A stretch of 64,000 bases of DNA from Calditrichales bacterium MX18-03 (GCA_021083345.1 JAJGRE010000002.1:868001-932000), one strand, 5' to 3'. Numbered from the stretch's first letter, positions 45,578-54,377 are shown. Made by a program: numbers and translations. Notes: a model not told the origin generated them from the sequence alone.

Positions 45578-46866
45578 CTTTTCATTATGAGCTCCGCAAC
45601 CGCCAAACCATCCCGGACGGCGTAGTTCACACCACGGTCCTCAGGATAGATGTTGCACATGCTGGCCGTATAGAGATTCTCAACCGGTGTTTGAAAACCG
45701 GGCTTGACTGCTGAGTACCCGCAGGTGATGACAGGCTGTGCATATTCATCCCTGAAGGTATAGACCTTTTGGATATCCGCTTCATTAAATCCGGGATTGA
45801 TTTTAAAGAGGTGCGGTAAATAAGCTTCGAGCAATGCTTCGTCGCTCATCCGGTAGCAGGGGTCTGTATTGTACAAGTAGTTTGAGATATAGAGAATATG
45901 CTTATCATGGTACAAACTTTTATCTAAAAGGTTGGTGTGTTCGATCAGCCCCCCGAAGGGGATGGATGCATCTCCGATATTCAGCCAATAGAAAGGGCTG
46001 AATTTTTTATTGAGAATCAGCACGCTGCACACGACAGAGGTATAACGTATATCCTGCAGCTTCTCCGAATAATCTTTCGGCAGGCAGGTTTTACCAAGCT
46101 CCAGAAACCTGGGCAGAGGCACTGTACTGATTACTATGTCAAGCCTATGCTCTCCTTGACTGGATTCCAGCACTAACCCACTGCTGTCCTTCTTTATGGA
46201 ATCGACACTGCAACGAAGCTTCAACTTCACGCCCCGCTCTTTCAAGATCTCTTGCAGTCTATCCAACAGCACCTGGCTGCTGCCTTTAATATAGCCCAGA
46301 GCCTCTTTGCCTGCTTCCTTCGAAGTACCACGCAGCTTGATCTTGCCCCACATCCAGGCCATGGAGATCTCCCGGTAATGCTCTCCAAACTTCGTTATCA
46401 AAAGCGGCTTCCATATTTTCTCGAAAGCATTGTCTCCGGCGTGCTTCCTAAGCCATGCTTCGGCGGTAACATTCTCCAGCGCCTGCCAGGAATCCCCCCT
46501 CATCAACCGAAGCACGGACAGGCCGAAACGGAATTTATCCAAAAGGCTCAAGGGTTCAAAATTCAGGAGCGACATTGGCGTTCCGAAAGCATAGCTCCTG
46601 CCGTCCGAGAAAAATCCCATTCTGCTCTCCAGCCACTCAACCTGCGCTGTAAGCCCCAATGCCTCAAGCAGCTGCATCAAATGCCTGTCGGATTTGAAAA
46701 AGTGGTGGTAGTACTTTTCCAGCGCCACCCCATCAAGCAGAAAAGAACCGGCAATACCGCCAATCTCAGGGGCTGCCTCAAAAATTTCTATCTCATGCCG
46801 GGTCTTGCTTAGTTCATAAGCGGCCGCCAAACCGGTTATGCCGGCACCAATAATTCCGATTCGCAT
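45574..46866 (-). CDS. FAD/NAD(P)-dependent oxidoreductase, amine-oxidase-like
   Basis: This 430-residue flavoprotein starts MRIGIIGAGITGLAAAYELS, the dinucleotide-binding motif, then EIFEAAPEIGGIAGSFLLDG and the covalent-fold neighbour region LEKYYHHFFKSDRHLMQLLE. The C-terminal FAD motif is NLYTASMCNIYPEDRGVNYA. It is of the protoporphyrinogen-oxidase / UDP-galactopyranose-mutase-like group rather than a true PPO. Proteins of this type occur beside dolichol-phosphate-mannose-synthase-like glycosyltransferases and AglD-like flippases, possibly acting on a prenyl lipid or sugar; the substrate is unknown. It is the last gene of a three-gene operon, 12 bases after the flippase-like gene, with AGAGGGATG before the ATG. 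Confidence 0.85.
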   Translation of the reverse strand: MRIGIIGAGITGLAAAYELSKTRHEIEIFEAAPEIGGIAGSFLLDGVALEKYYHHFFKSDRHLMQLLEALGLTAQVEWLESRMGFFSDGRSYAFGTPMSLLNFEPLSLLDKFRFGLSVLRLMRGDSWQALENVTAEAWLRKHAGDNAFEKIWKPLLITKFGEHYREISMAWMWGKIKLRGTSKEAGKEALGYIKGSSQVLLDRLQEILKERGVKLKLRCSVDSIKKDSSGLVLESSQGEHRLDIVISTVPLPRFLELGKTCLPKDYSEKLQDIRYTSVVCSVLILNKKFSPFYWLNIGDASIPFGGLIEHTNLLDKSLYHDKHILYISNYLYNTDPCYRMSDEALLEAYLPHLFKINPGFNEADIQKVYTFRDEYAQPVITCGYSAVKPGFQTPVENLYTASMCNIYPEDRGVNYAVRDGLAVAELIMKR

Positions 46867-46878
46867 ATTATCATCCCT

Positions 46879-47838
46879 CTAATCTATCAGCTTCGAAACT
46901 TTGATCTGGTTCATCAGGATCACATAAACCCCGATAAAAATAGTATAAAGATTCATCACCAGATGATTCACGGTTGATACGATGGCGCCCGCCTCCTTAC
47001 TGAAGCCGAAAAGCGACAGCAGGATGACCATGGTCCCCTCGAATACTCCGATTCCCCCAGGTGTCACCGGTACAATCTTAGCCAGCGTTGCAAACAGTGT
47101 TGTAAAAACGATGACGATCAGATCCAGCTGCTGCCCGAGCGCTTGAAAAACCATTACAGCTACAATGCCTTCCAGCAGCCATATGACTGCCGAGCAGAGC
47201 GATAGGCTCAGAAAGCTCTTTTTTTCCTTAAATGTGCCGGCAAAGCCGTCCAGTAATGCCCGAAGCAACCGCTTGATCCGCTCATCCTTCAGCCTATCCA
47301 ACAGTCCCCGCCGGGTCATCAACACTTCCAGAACCACAAGTACTGCAAGCAAGGCAATAATACCCAACACGAACAAGTTGTAGAACCACCGTGTCAGCCG
47401 TACGCCTGTCAATATGTAGATACTGCAAGCCAGTATTACAATATAGACACCAATGACATCAAACACCCTGTCCAAAAAAACGGAGGGCAGGGTATCCGAA
47501 TAACTGCAGCCGTATTTCTTTTTTAAAAAATAGGATCTGCCCACATCGCCGATCTTGGCCGGGAGCAGTATGTTCAAGCTGTTGCCCAGGTTGTAGGCAA
47601 AAAAAGCGTCCGTCAGGCGGACCGATATGCTGTTTTTCCCCAGGATGGCCTTCCACCGGTATGCCCTCAGCAAAACCTCCAAAGTATAGACCACAATAGA
47701 AAGCAGAATCCACCCATAATCCATGGCCGTCAGATACTTTGGGATGTTGCTGAAACCCGCCCGGCTGAGCACGGCATACATCAGGACTGCAGCCAGGACT
47801 GCACCTGTCACAGTCGTCAGCAGCTTACTACGTTTCAT
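46879..47838 (-). CDS. Lysylphosphatidylglycerol-synthase-like / AglD-like membrane protein
   Basis: This 319-residue integral membrane protein has about eight hydrophobic segments. Its family landmarks are LLRAYRWKAILGKNSISVRL, FFAYNLGNSLNILLPAKIGD, GRSYFLKKKYG and ARIVPVTPGGIGVFEGTMVI-like text (KIVPVTPGGIGVFEGTMVIL). These belong to the UPF0104 family (TM part of LPG synthases, archaeal AglD). Such proteins are thought to act with GT2 enzymes in lipid-linked sugar transport or transfer. The ATG at 47838 overlaps the end of the GT2 gene, so the two are translationally coupled. No lysyl-transferase domain follows, so it is not MprF. Confidence 0.88.
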   Translation of the reverse strand: MKRSKLLTTVTGAVLAAVLMYAVLSRAGFSNIPKYLTAMDYGWILLSIVVYTLEVLLRAYRWKAILGKNSISVRLTDAFFAYNLGNSLNILLPAKIGDVGRSYFLKKKYGCSYSDTLPSVFLDRVFDVIGVYIVILACSIYILTGVRLTRWFYNLFVLGIIALLAVLVVLEVLMTRRGLLDRLKDERIKRLLRALLDGFAGTFKEKKSFLSLSLCSAVIWLLEGIVAVMVFQALGQQLDLIVIVFTTLFATLAKIVPVTPGGIGVFEGTMVILLSLFGFSKEAGAIVSTVNHLVMNLYTIFIGVYVILMNQIKVSKLID

Positions 47839-48772
47839 CAAAGTTAATTTCCTTTTCTATAATATAAAGTGGTCTGTCCTTATTCTCGTCATACATCCGG
47901 GCAATGTATTCACCCAATATCCCGATGGATATGAGCTGCACGCCGCCCAGGAAAGTCACCGTTGTCATAATGGAGGCCCATCCGGTCACAAGATTCCTTC
48001 CGCCCAATATCCTGTAAAGTATGGAGTATACGAAGACTGCAAATGCACAAATCACGGTAAAAAAGCCCAGGTATTGCGCCAGTTTCAGCGGCTTGGGCGA
48101 AAAGGAAATGATGCCGTCGAAGCCCAGCTTCAGCATCTTTTTGAAGGGGTACTTGGTCTCGCCTGCCAGCCGTTCATCCCGCTCGTACTCGATAGGCGTC
48201 TGGCTGAAGCCGGCCCATGCCACCATACCCCTCAGGAACCGGTTTTTTTCCCGCATGGACCTCAGTACATCGGCCACTTTACGGTCTATCAGCCTGAAAT
48301 CTCCCGTATCCAAAGGAATGCGGGTGTCGGACAGCTTATCCAGCAGCCTGTAAAAAAGGCCTGCCGTAAAAAGCTTGAAGAAGCTTTCGCCTTTTCTCTT
48401 CTTTCTCTTGGCATAGACCACCGCATAGCCTTGCTGCCACAGCTTCAGCATCTCCGGGATCAGCTCAGGCGGATCCTGCAGGTCTGCATCGATGATGACC
48501 ACAGCATCCCCCTCAGCCCTATCGATTCCGGCTGTCACAGCCACTTGGTGCCCGAAGTTCCGCGAAAAACTGATCACCTTCACGCTGCGGTCTTGGGCGG
48601 CAATGGCTTGCAATATCTCAGGCGTCCTGTCCCTGCTGCCGTCGTCTACAAAAATCAGCTCATAGGAAAAACCGCTGCCCTCCATTACGGCTTTCAGCCG
48701 ATGGTAGCATACTTGCGCCACAGCTTCCTCATAATACATGGGTACAACCACGGAAATCAACTTCTTCTCCAC
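47828..48772 (-). CDS. GT2-family polyprenyl-phosphate glycosyltransferase (GtrB/DPM1-like)
   Basis: This protein of about 314 residues has an N-terminal GT-A domain, with VVVPMYYEEAVAQVCYHRL, LIFVDDGSRDRTPEILQAI and the metal-binding VIIDADLQDPPELI, and later RGMVAWAGFSQTPIEYERDE. Two C-terminal membrane helices follow (YLGFFTVICAFAVFVYSILY and LGGVQLISIGILGEYIARMY). This is the layout of GtrB-type enzymes that load a hexose onto undecaprenyl phosphate for use outside the cell. The start is probably the GTG at 48772, 6 bases after GAGGTG; a GTG at 48781 lies within that site. First gene of the operon with the flippase-like and FAD proteins. Confidence 0.92.
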   Translation of the reverse strand: MEKKLISVVVPMYYEEAVAQVCYHRLKAVMEGSGFSYELIFVDDGSRDRTPEILQAIAAQDRSVKVISFSRNFGHQVAVTAGIDRAEGDAVVIIDADLQDPPELIPEMLKLWQQGYAVVYAKRKKRKGESFFKLFTAGLFYRLLDKLSDTRIPLDTGDFRLIDRKVADVLRSMREKNRFLRGMVAWAGFSQTPIEYERDERLAGETKYPFKKMLKLGFDGIISFSPKPLKLAQYLGFFTVICAFAVFVYSILYRILGGRNLVTGWASIMTTVTFLGGVQLISIGILGEYIARMYDENKDRPLYIIEKEINFDET

Positions 48773-48790
48773 ACTATCCACCTCAAAAAG

Positions 48791-48813
48791 AAATGCGTCT
48801 GAGACGCATTTTT
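48791..48813. terminator. Terminator after the SLH-domain gene
   Basis: AAATGCGTC and GACGCATTT form a perfect 9-base stem around a 3-base loop, with T-runs on both sides (CTTTTTG on the minus strand). It ends the SLH gene on the minus strand and lies just upstream of the GT2 operon. Confidence 0.8.
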
Positions 48814-48824
48814 GTTAATCAATT

Positions 48825-50600
48825 CTATAGATCCACGATGACGGTATCGGCACTGATGCCTTCCAGCCCTTCCGTTCCGATAATGATCAGGTTGGTGCCT
48901 TCCTTGATACTCATAATATCCACAGGCGAAAGCTTTTTATCCACGATTTTGGCATTTCCGGCAAATACTTTTTTCTCCACATAGTTTTTGCCCATTGCGT
49001 TGTACTCGCTGATCGTAATGATCTTCAACTCCGCATTGACAAACTTGACAGCACCTTTTGTATCAATTGACACTGCGGCTATTTCATTCACGATGGTAAC
49101 CTTTACGACTTCTTCGTCGATAATCTGGACATCTACCAGCATTCCGGGTCTTAAGCCGTATACATCATTGACAGTTCCCGCGACTTCAATCGTCTTTGCG
49201 GTATAATAGGCTGACTGCAGATCACCTGCTGTCGTCAGGACAAGCTTTGGCGTTGTCGTTCTGCTGTAAGTTATGGACTCGATGACGCCCTTTTCATTGG
49301 TCTCAATTCCATCGGCATTGACTTCCAGCAGTTCATCATAGGAGGAGGTCAGCAGCAGCTTGTTCCCTTTGTTCAGGTCCTGCCAGCCTGCTACCTTTCC
49401 GTCCTTTACCACTACCGTTCTGGTTGTAATGGTATAGTTCTTGATTTCGCCCTTATGGGTCTTCATAGTGAGGACGGTTTTGTCAGTGGTGTCGATTTCC
49501 ATCAGCTCACCCACCATCTTCCTCACTTTACTTTCAGCGATAATCTTCGTTATTACATTATTATTCAGATACAGGTTCGCCACGTCATCCTTTTTCAGCT
49601 TATAATAGTTTACCTGCGCCCCATCCAGGGAACAGACCACGCTTTCAGATACCCTGTATACTTTTTTTGTCAAGGTGCCTGCAGCATCCTTTACAGAGAC
49701 AGCCAGGTTTCCATACTCGGCAATAACCTCTTCCACATATCCCGTGATATCAGGTGCTCCTTCACTCTCTATTGAAATAGCAGGTGTATCGGCAGCAGTA
49801 TCGGTAGCTGTATTGGAGCCAATGCTTGTACCGGTGCTGCTGTCCTGGCTGCTGCCCGATCCGGCATTATTATCCTGGACGACGCTTGTATCTTCAGTTG
49901 TACCGGTTCCTGCCCCACCGCCCAGTTTTTCTTTCTGAAACTGCGTGTTGGAGATGTCCAGCATTTTGGCAAAGGTTTCTCTTGTAAGCATCGCGTCGGG
50001 ATTCAGCTTGCCGTTGGCATCGCCCTTTTCTCCGATTACACCGATATCAATGAGGTACTTCACATATGGTTTGTAAGCCGTGGGAATAAACAATACATCG
50101 GTAAAAGCAGGCAGGATGGTAGGCGGCATATTGGCTTTCACGGTAATCCCAAAGGCTTTTCCCAAATACATGCATACATCTTTTTTCTTGGCATAGGGAC
50201 TATCCTGAAAAGCACTGATGTCATAATCCGTTATGACATTCTTTTCAAGGCAGAGCGCAACTTCGCCCCTTATGTTTTCCGGTACATTGAACTTATCCAA
50301 TATTCTGTCCTTGTATTTTGCCTTCAGTGCATCCAGGTCGGCCTTGTACACAGCATTCATCATTCTGCCGATACCGACGATAGCGTCGTAGTTCCTGGTG
50401 TTTTCAGCAGGCTTGAACAAACCGTCGGCTGCAGCATCCATCAGACCTTTCTCGTATACACTGGCAATATTCTGTTTTGCCCAGCTCTTATCTATATCAG
50501 TCAACTGTGTTGCATTCAAATCGCCATATGCCGTACAGGTTACCGCAAAGCTCAGGACTGTCATAATAACTGCTGCTTTTAATCCTTTTCTCTTTTTCAT
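48825..50600 (-). CDS. SLH-domain surface protein with Ser/Thr linker
   Basis: From the ATG at 50600, 6 bases after AAGGAGG, the protein has 591 residues. It has a signal peptide (KAAVIMTVLSFAVTCTAYGD) and two or three SLH-like domains at the N-terminus (about 30-215, with LTDIDKSWAKQNIASVYEKG and FTDVLFIPTAYKPYVKYLID). A low-complexity Ser/Thr/Gly/Asp linker spans about 225-290. About 300 residues of beta-rich sequence then show repeated short motifs, for example KKVYRVSESVVCSLDGAQVN and KGAVKFVNAELKIITISEYN. No enzyme motif was recognised. N-terminal rather than C-terminal SLH domains distinguish it from the two other SLH proteins here. The protein probably sits in the wall and displays the C-terminal region. 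Confidence 0.84.
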   Translation of the reverse strand: MKKRKGLKAAVIMTVLSFAVTCTAYGDLNATQLTDIDKSWAKQNIASVYEKGLMDAAADGLFKPAENTRNYDAIVGIGRMMNAVYKADLDALKAKYKDRILDKFNVPENIRGEVALCLEKNVITDYDISAFQDSPYAKKKDVCMYLGKAFGITVKANMPPTILPAFTDVLFIPTAYKPYVKYLIDIGVIGEKGDANGKLNPDAMLTRETFAKMLDISNTQFQKEKLGGGAGTGTTEDTSVVQDNNAGSGSSQDSSTGTSIGSNTATDTAADTPAISIESEGAPDITGYVEEVIAEYGNLAVSVKDAAGTLTKKVYRVSESVVCSLDGAQVNYYKLKKDDVANLYLNNNVITKIIAESKVRKMVGELMEIDTTDKTVLTMKTHKGEIKNYTITTRTVVVKDGKVAGWQDLNKGNKLLLTSSYDELLEVNADGIETNEKGVIESITYSRTTTPKLVLTTAGDLQSAYYTAKTIEVAGTVNDVYGLRPGMLVDVQIIDEEVVKVTIVNEIAAVSIDTKGAVKFVNAELKIITISEYNAMGKNYVEKKVFAGNAKIVDKKLSPVDIMSIKEGTNLIIIGTEGLEGISADTVIVDL

Positions 50601-50830
50601 TAGTATCCTCCTTATTATTATATCCATGTTCCCACAAATGACTCTTATGTATCTAAGACGAACATAATTGTCCATATGTATTATTCTTTAGAATTTGCGT
50701 AATTCCTGCTTTATACTGTTAAATTTGGTGGAAAAATTCGCTTCTGTAACATTCTCTTAATATTCTGGCAGGAACTCTCAGCACGATCCGCCGTCCAATC
50801 AGATATACAAAGGTTTTGAGAAATCAGACC

Positions 50831-50858
50831 AAAAAAAACCTGCAGGATGTTTGTCCTG
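50831..50858 (-). terminator. Orphan terminator-like hairpin
   Basis: On the minus strand CAGGA and TCCTG pair around a 6-base loop, followed by CAGG and then eight T residues. No minus-strand gene lies upstream for it to end, so it may terminate an unannotated small RNA or be chance. Confidence 0.3.
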
Positions 50859-51029
50859 AAAACAGCTAGTTACCATAAAATTTCACTTTGCAGCATGGTT
50901 GATATGGGATAATATAAGTATTAGCTCGTACACCAAATGCATACCTGACAGCAGATGAATCACAGACAGGACAATGCTTCCATTGTAGTTAACGTAATTT
51001 CTCAACATAAATTCTGCTTTCCATCAACA

Positions 51030-51108
51030 TTACACGATGTTACGCATTTATTGCACAGACATTACACTTGTTACACAGCCATTACGTATTCTTACAGTAT
51101 CATGACAC
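51030..51108 (+). repeat. Helically phased TTAC(A/G)C motif array
   Basis: TTACAC, TTACGC, TTGCAC, TTACAC, TTACAC, TTACGT, TTACAG and TGACAC start at 51030, 51040, 51051, 51062, 51071, 51082, 51092 and 51103. The spacing of 9-11 bases is one DNA turn, so all motifs face the same side of the helix. The array ends about 24 bases before the proposed -35 of the S-layer gene. Confidence 0.65.
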
Positions 51109-51131
51109 AGGCAGGAAAACGAATTTTTGTG

Positions 51132-51159
51132 TTGAATTTATGTTAACATTAGCTAGATT
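51132..51159 (+). promoter_or_regulatory. Possible promoter of the S-layer gene
   Basis: TTGAAT (51132-51137) and TAGATT (51154-51159) are 16 bases apart. The -10 match is imperfect, and TTACAC/TACAGT at 51071-51098 is an alternative. A start near 51166 would give a leader of about 135 bases. Confidence 0.4.
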
Positions 51160-51182
51160 TCAATCAATTCTTCTACAACTTT

Positions 51183-51193
51183 GAAAGGAGGTG
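51183..51193 (+). promoter_or_regulatory. Orphan Shine-Dalgarno (STAB-SD-like) in the S-layer leader
   Basis: GAAAGGAGGTG is fully complementary to the 16S rRNA 3' end, but no ATG, GTG or TTG lies at a usable distance after it. The true start is about 110 bases further on with its own AAGGAGG. It resembles the mRNA-stabilising STAB-SD of Bacillus cry3A leaders. Confidence 0.5.
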
Positions 51194-51301
51194 CAGGCCA
51201 TCGATCACAGTAGAATAATTGATAAAAACCAAAGCAGCATAAGCATCAAATTTCAAGGTCACTCAAAAACCAAAAACACATTTAAGGAGGAAACAAAAAG
51301 T

Positions 51302-54300
51302 ATGAGTAAGAAAATACTTGCGCTTCTCTTAGCATTTGCTCTTGTGTTCTCAACAGTCACAGTTGCATTTGCAGCAGAAGACACAATCGGTGCGGACGCA
51401 CAGATCGTTACAACTATCGGAATGCTCCAAGGTTCAGGTAATGGTGTAACAGCAGAGTACTTGGCAACACAGCCTACAAGATTGCAGGCAGCTATCATGT
51501 TCTTGAGACTTAAGGGTCTTGAAACAGAAGCACTTGCTTTCACAGGCACTAACAACTTCGCAGACGGCAACATCGCATGGGCCGGCGGAAAAGCAATCAT
51601 GGGCTACCTGAAAGCAAATCCGCAGCTCGGCTGGATTGGTGATGGCACAAACTTCAATCCTAACGACATGATCACAGCTCAGCAGTACTACAAAGTCATG
51701 TTGGAAGCACTCGGTTACAAGCAGACTGCTACTGGTGTTGAAGGTGACTTCACATGGGCTAACGTTATCGCTTTCGCAGCACAGAAGGGCCTTGTAAAGG
51801 TTGCTTCAGTTGCAAAGTTCACAGCTAACGACTTGGCAATCGCTACAGTTGAAGCATTAAAGACAAACACTAAAGACGTTGCAAAGTCACTTATCGCTTC
51901 ATTAGTAGAAGCTGGTAAAGTTGACAAGGCAAAGGCTGTTACAGCAGGTCTTGTACAGGCTACAGTTTCAGCTGAAGTTGATACAGTAAAAGCTATCGGT
52001 AACACAGTTGTAGAAGTTGTATTTGAAGACGATGTAGACGCAGCAGCAGCAGGTAATGCAGCTAACTACTCCATCGAAGGTCTTGCAATCACTTCAGTAG
52101 TCGTTGCAGGCACAGATACAGTAAGATTGACCACAGCAGCTCAGACTGCAGGTAAGCTTTACTCAATGACAATTGGTTCAGAAACAGTTAAGTTCACTGG
52201 TATCGCAAAGGTAGCAGACGGTCCTCAGATCACAGATGTAGTAAGTGAAGATGTTGAAGAAGTTGTTATCACTTTTGATAGAAACATCGACTTCGCAACA
52301 GGTACAAACGTAGCTAACTACGCTATATCTGGTGTAACAATTGTAAAAGCTGAAGTTGATGGTGACGAAGTTACATTGACTACAGAAGGTCTCAAGAACA
52401 AGACCAGCTACACAGTAAAAGTAACAAACATGAAATCAATCGACGGTGTAGCAAGAAAATCTACTTCAGATGATTTCACTACAAAGGTTGACGTAACAGC
52501 ACCTAAGCTTGAAGGCGAAATCGAAGTACAGACTAACGACAGAATCGTTGTAACATTTAATGAAAAAGTAACGGAAGCATCTGCAGAAAACCTTGCAAAC
52601 TACACAATCACAGTAGATGAAACTGACGGTGCAGAACTTGAAATCATATCCGTAACTTGGGACAGCGACGATGAAAACAATGTTGAAATCGTAACTGAGC
52701 CTATGGAAAAGAGAGAAGATTACAAGCTTTCCGTCATCAACATCGCTGACCAGAGAAAGGTAGCCAATGTCATGACTAGACCGGCTACAAAGGTATTTGA
52801 AGCAATCGCTGCTGACGAAACAGCACCTGTATTCAATGCCATCACAGTACTTTCACCAACAGCAATATTGGTTGAATTCACAGATGCAAGCAAAATAGAC
52901 GAAGCTAGTGCAACAGACCTCAACAACTATGAATTGGAAGGTCTGGACATCGAAGCTATCGAAACGGTTGAAGACGAATTAGGAATTTTCAGAGCCCTTC
53001 TCACAGTTGAAGAAATGGAAACTGGAGAATCCTATGACTTGACAATCGCAGATGTTGAAGACGAATACGGCAATGTGATGAAAGAAACAACAAAGGCAGC
53101 TAAAGCAATTGCAGGCAGCTTGGCTTCAGCAAAGCTCCTTACAGTTGTAGCAACTGGCGAAAACAAGATCATGCTTACTTTCGACAAGGAAGTAAACGAA
53201 GCAACAGCTGAAAACATTGCTAACTACAGCATTGACGAATCAATCGGCGCACCGACAAAAGCAACTAAGAAGACCGCAACTACAGTTGAACTGGAAGTTA
53301 ATGACCTCGTAAACGGCTATGGCGAATACGACTTAGTAGTTGACGGCGTAGAAGACTTAGCAGGCAATGAAATATACTTCAAGAAGAAAGTTGACACAAC
53401 AACAGTTTGGAACACAACAGCTCCTGAATTGGAAGATGCTAACGCAGTGAACAAGTATGTTGTAGCCCTTTCATTCGACGAAAGAGTAGAATTTGAAGCT
53501 GATACAAGATTGATCCTGGCAATAGACGGTGATGTGAACAACACAATCGAATTGGCTGCAAACGAAGTAGTAGAAGATGGTACAGTAGTAGAGTTCGCTT
53601 ACGCTTCAGCAATGGATGCTGACACAACTTACAGTGTTGTCGGCGTAGTATACGGTGCTGGAGATGATGACGGCGGAGTTAAAGACTTGGTTGGCAACAG
53701 ATTCCTCGATTCATCCTTCACATTTGGTGATTACGAATTCGAAGGCAATGACGACGAACCGGAAGCAGCTGAAGTTGTATCCTACGAGCAGGTTAATGGT
53801 ACGACTATCGAAGTAACAATGTCCAGATTCGTTAACGTAACAGACGCTACACAGTCTGCAAACGGCGTAAACTTCACAGTAACAGTTGATGAAGACGTTG
53901 TAACCTTTGCCGGTGATGCAGCGCTTGAAGAAGACGAAGACTACACATTCAACTTCGCAGACTTCCTGGAAGACTACCATGGCTTCGCAGTAGCAAACAG
54001 CGACACTGATACAACAACAGTCCTGACTGCAGAAGATACAGACTCAATCAACCCTGAAATCGATACAGTTGTAGCTAAGAACAGAGAAACAATCAAAATA
54101 ACATTCAGCGAAAACATCCCTGCTGGTGTTGTACAGACAACTGACTTCGAATTCAAGAACTACGATTTGGACAGCACAATCTCAATCCTTGCTGTTGTTG
54201 ATACAACAGTAGGCGATAACGTAATCGAACTGACAATCGCTAAGCCGATGGAAGCAAGATACGAATATGAATTGACATTGAAGAAAGAAGCAATAGCAGA

Positions 54301-54367
54301 CTTTGCAGGTCTTAAGAACGAAGCTGCTGAATCCTTCTACTTCGAAGGTACTAACTTAGCGAAGTAA
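51302..54367 (+). CDS. Probable major S-layer protein with Ig-like repeats
   Basis: From the ATG at 51302 (AAGGAGG 11 bases before) the protein has 1021 residues. It has a signal peptide (KKILALLLAFALVFSTVTVA, cleavage near AFAAED) and an N-terminal SLH-like region (about 30-210, with GADAQIVTTIGMLQGSGNGV and ITAQQYYKVMLEALGYKQ). About eight SbsA-type Ig-like domains follow, each with AENLANYTI-, TFDKEVNEATAENIANY- or VKDLVGN-like text. It is acidic, with no Cys seen. Codon choice is narrow (ACA, GCA, GAA, AAC and similar dominate), unlike its neighbours, and points to very high expression. The long leader with a spare Shine-Dalgarno and a strong terminator also fit an abundant S-layer subunit. 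The protein at 59.5-62.9 kb shares the architecture. Confidence 0.88.
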   Translation: MSKKILALLLAFALVFSTVTVAFAAEDTIGADAQIVTTIGMLQGSGNGVTAEYLATQPTRLQAAIMFLRLKGLETEALAFTGTNNFADGNIAWAGGKAIMGYLKANPQLGWIGDGTNFNPNDMITAQQYYKVMLEALGYKQTATGVEGDFTWANVIAFAAQKGLVKVASVAKFTANDLAIATVEALKTNTKDVAKSLIASLVEAGKVDKAKAVTAGLVQATVSAEVDTVKAIGNTVVEVVFEDDVDAAAAGNAANYSIEGLAITSVVVAGTDTVRLTTAAQTAGKLYSMTIGSETVKFTGIAKVADGPQITDVVSEDVEEVVITFDRNIDFATGTNVANYAISGVTIVKAEVDGDEVTLTTEGLKNKTSYTVKVTNMKSIDGVARKSTSDDFTTKVDVTAPKLEGEIEVQTNDRIVVTFNEKVTEASAENLANYTITVDETDGAELEIISVTWDSDDENNVEIVTEPMEKREDYKLSVINIADQRKVANVMTRPATKVFEAIAADETAPVFNAITVLSPTAILVEFTDASKIDEASATDLNNYELEGLDIEAIETVEDELGIFRALLTVEEMETGESYDLTIADVEDEYGNVMKETTKAAKAIAGSLASAKLLTVVATGENKIMLTFDKEVNEATAENIANYSIDESIGAPTKATKKTATTVELEVNDLVNGYGEYDLVVDGVEDLAGNEIYFKKKVDTTTVWNTTAPELEDANAVNKYVVALSFDERVEFEADTRLILAIDGDVNNTIELAANEVVEDGTVVEFAYASAMDADTTYSVVGVVYGAGDDDGGVKDLVGNRFLDSSFTFGDYEFEGNDDEPEAAEVVSYEQVNGTTIEVTMSRFVNVTDATQSANGVNFTVTVDEDVVTFAGDAALEEDEDYTFNFADFLEDYHGFAVANSDTDTTTVLTAEDTDSINPEIDTVVAKNRETIKITFSENIPAGVVQTTDFEFKNYDLDSTISILAVVDTTVGDNVIELTIAKPMEARYEYELTLKKEAIADFAGLKNEAAESFYFEGTNLAK

Positions 54368-54377
54368 GATTATTGAA

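Larger units (their letters stand above)
50601..51301. other. Long divergent regulatory region upstream of the S-layer gene
   Basis: No coding frame here is convincing. The region holds a phased array of TTAC-type hexamers (51030-51108), a possible promoter (51132-51159), an orphan perfect Shine-Dalgarno sequence (51183-51193), and the real ribosome binding site of the S-layer gene (AAGGAGG, 51284-51290). It also holds a minus-strand terminator-like hairpin at 50831-50858. I could not fix the promoter of the SLH gene on the other strand. Confidence 0.6.

Noticed and set aside
46879-47838. MprF lysylphosphatidylglycerol synthase
   Set aside because: Only the membrane domain is present, and it is coupled to a GT2 gene; the aminoacyl-transferase domain is missing.
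47723-48802. A 359-codon open frame on the plus strand opposite the GT2 gene
   Set aside because: It is antisense to a well-supported GT2 gene with all catalytic motifs, has no recognisable domain and reads as His/Gln-rich shadow sequence.
50880-50980. Cyclic-di-GMP riboswitch on the minus strand
   Set aside because: A short GGTAACTAGC-like stretch recalls part of the class I aptamer, but the conserved core and tetraloop-receptor elements are absent and no gene lies downstream.
51191-51301. N-terminal extension of the S-layer protein from the GTG at 51191
   Set aside because: It would put 37 polar residues before a standard signal peptide; the GTG lies inside the Shine-Dalgarno sequence, and the ATG at 51302 has its own AAGGAGG.
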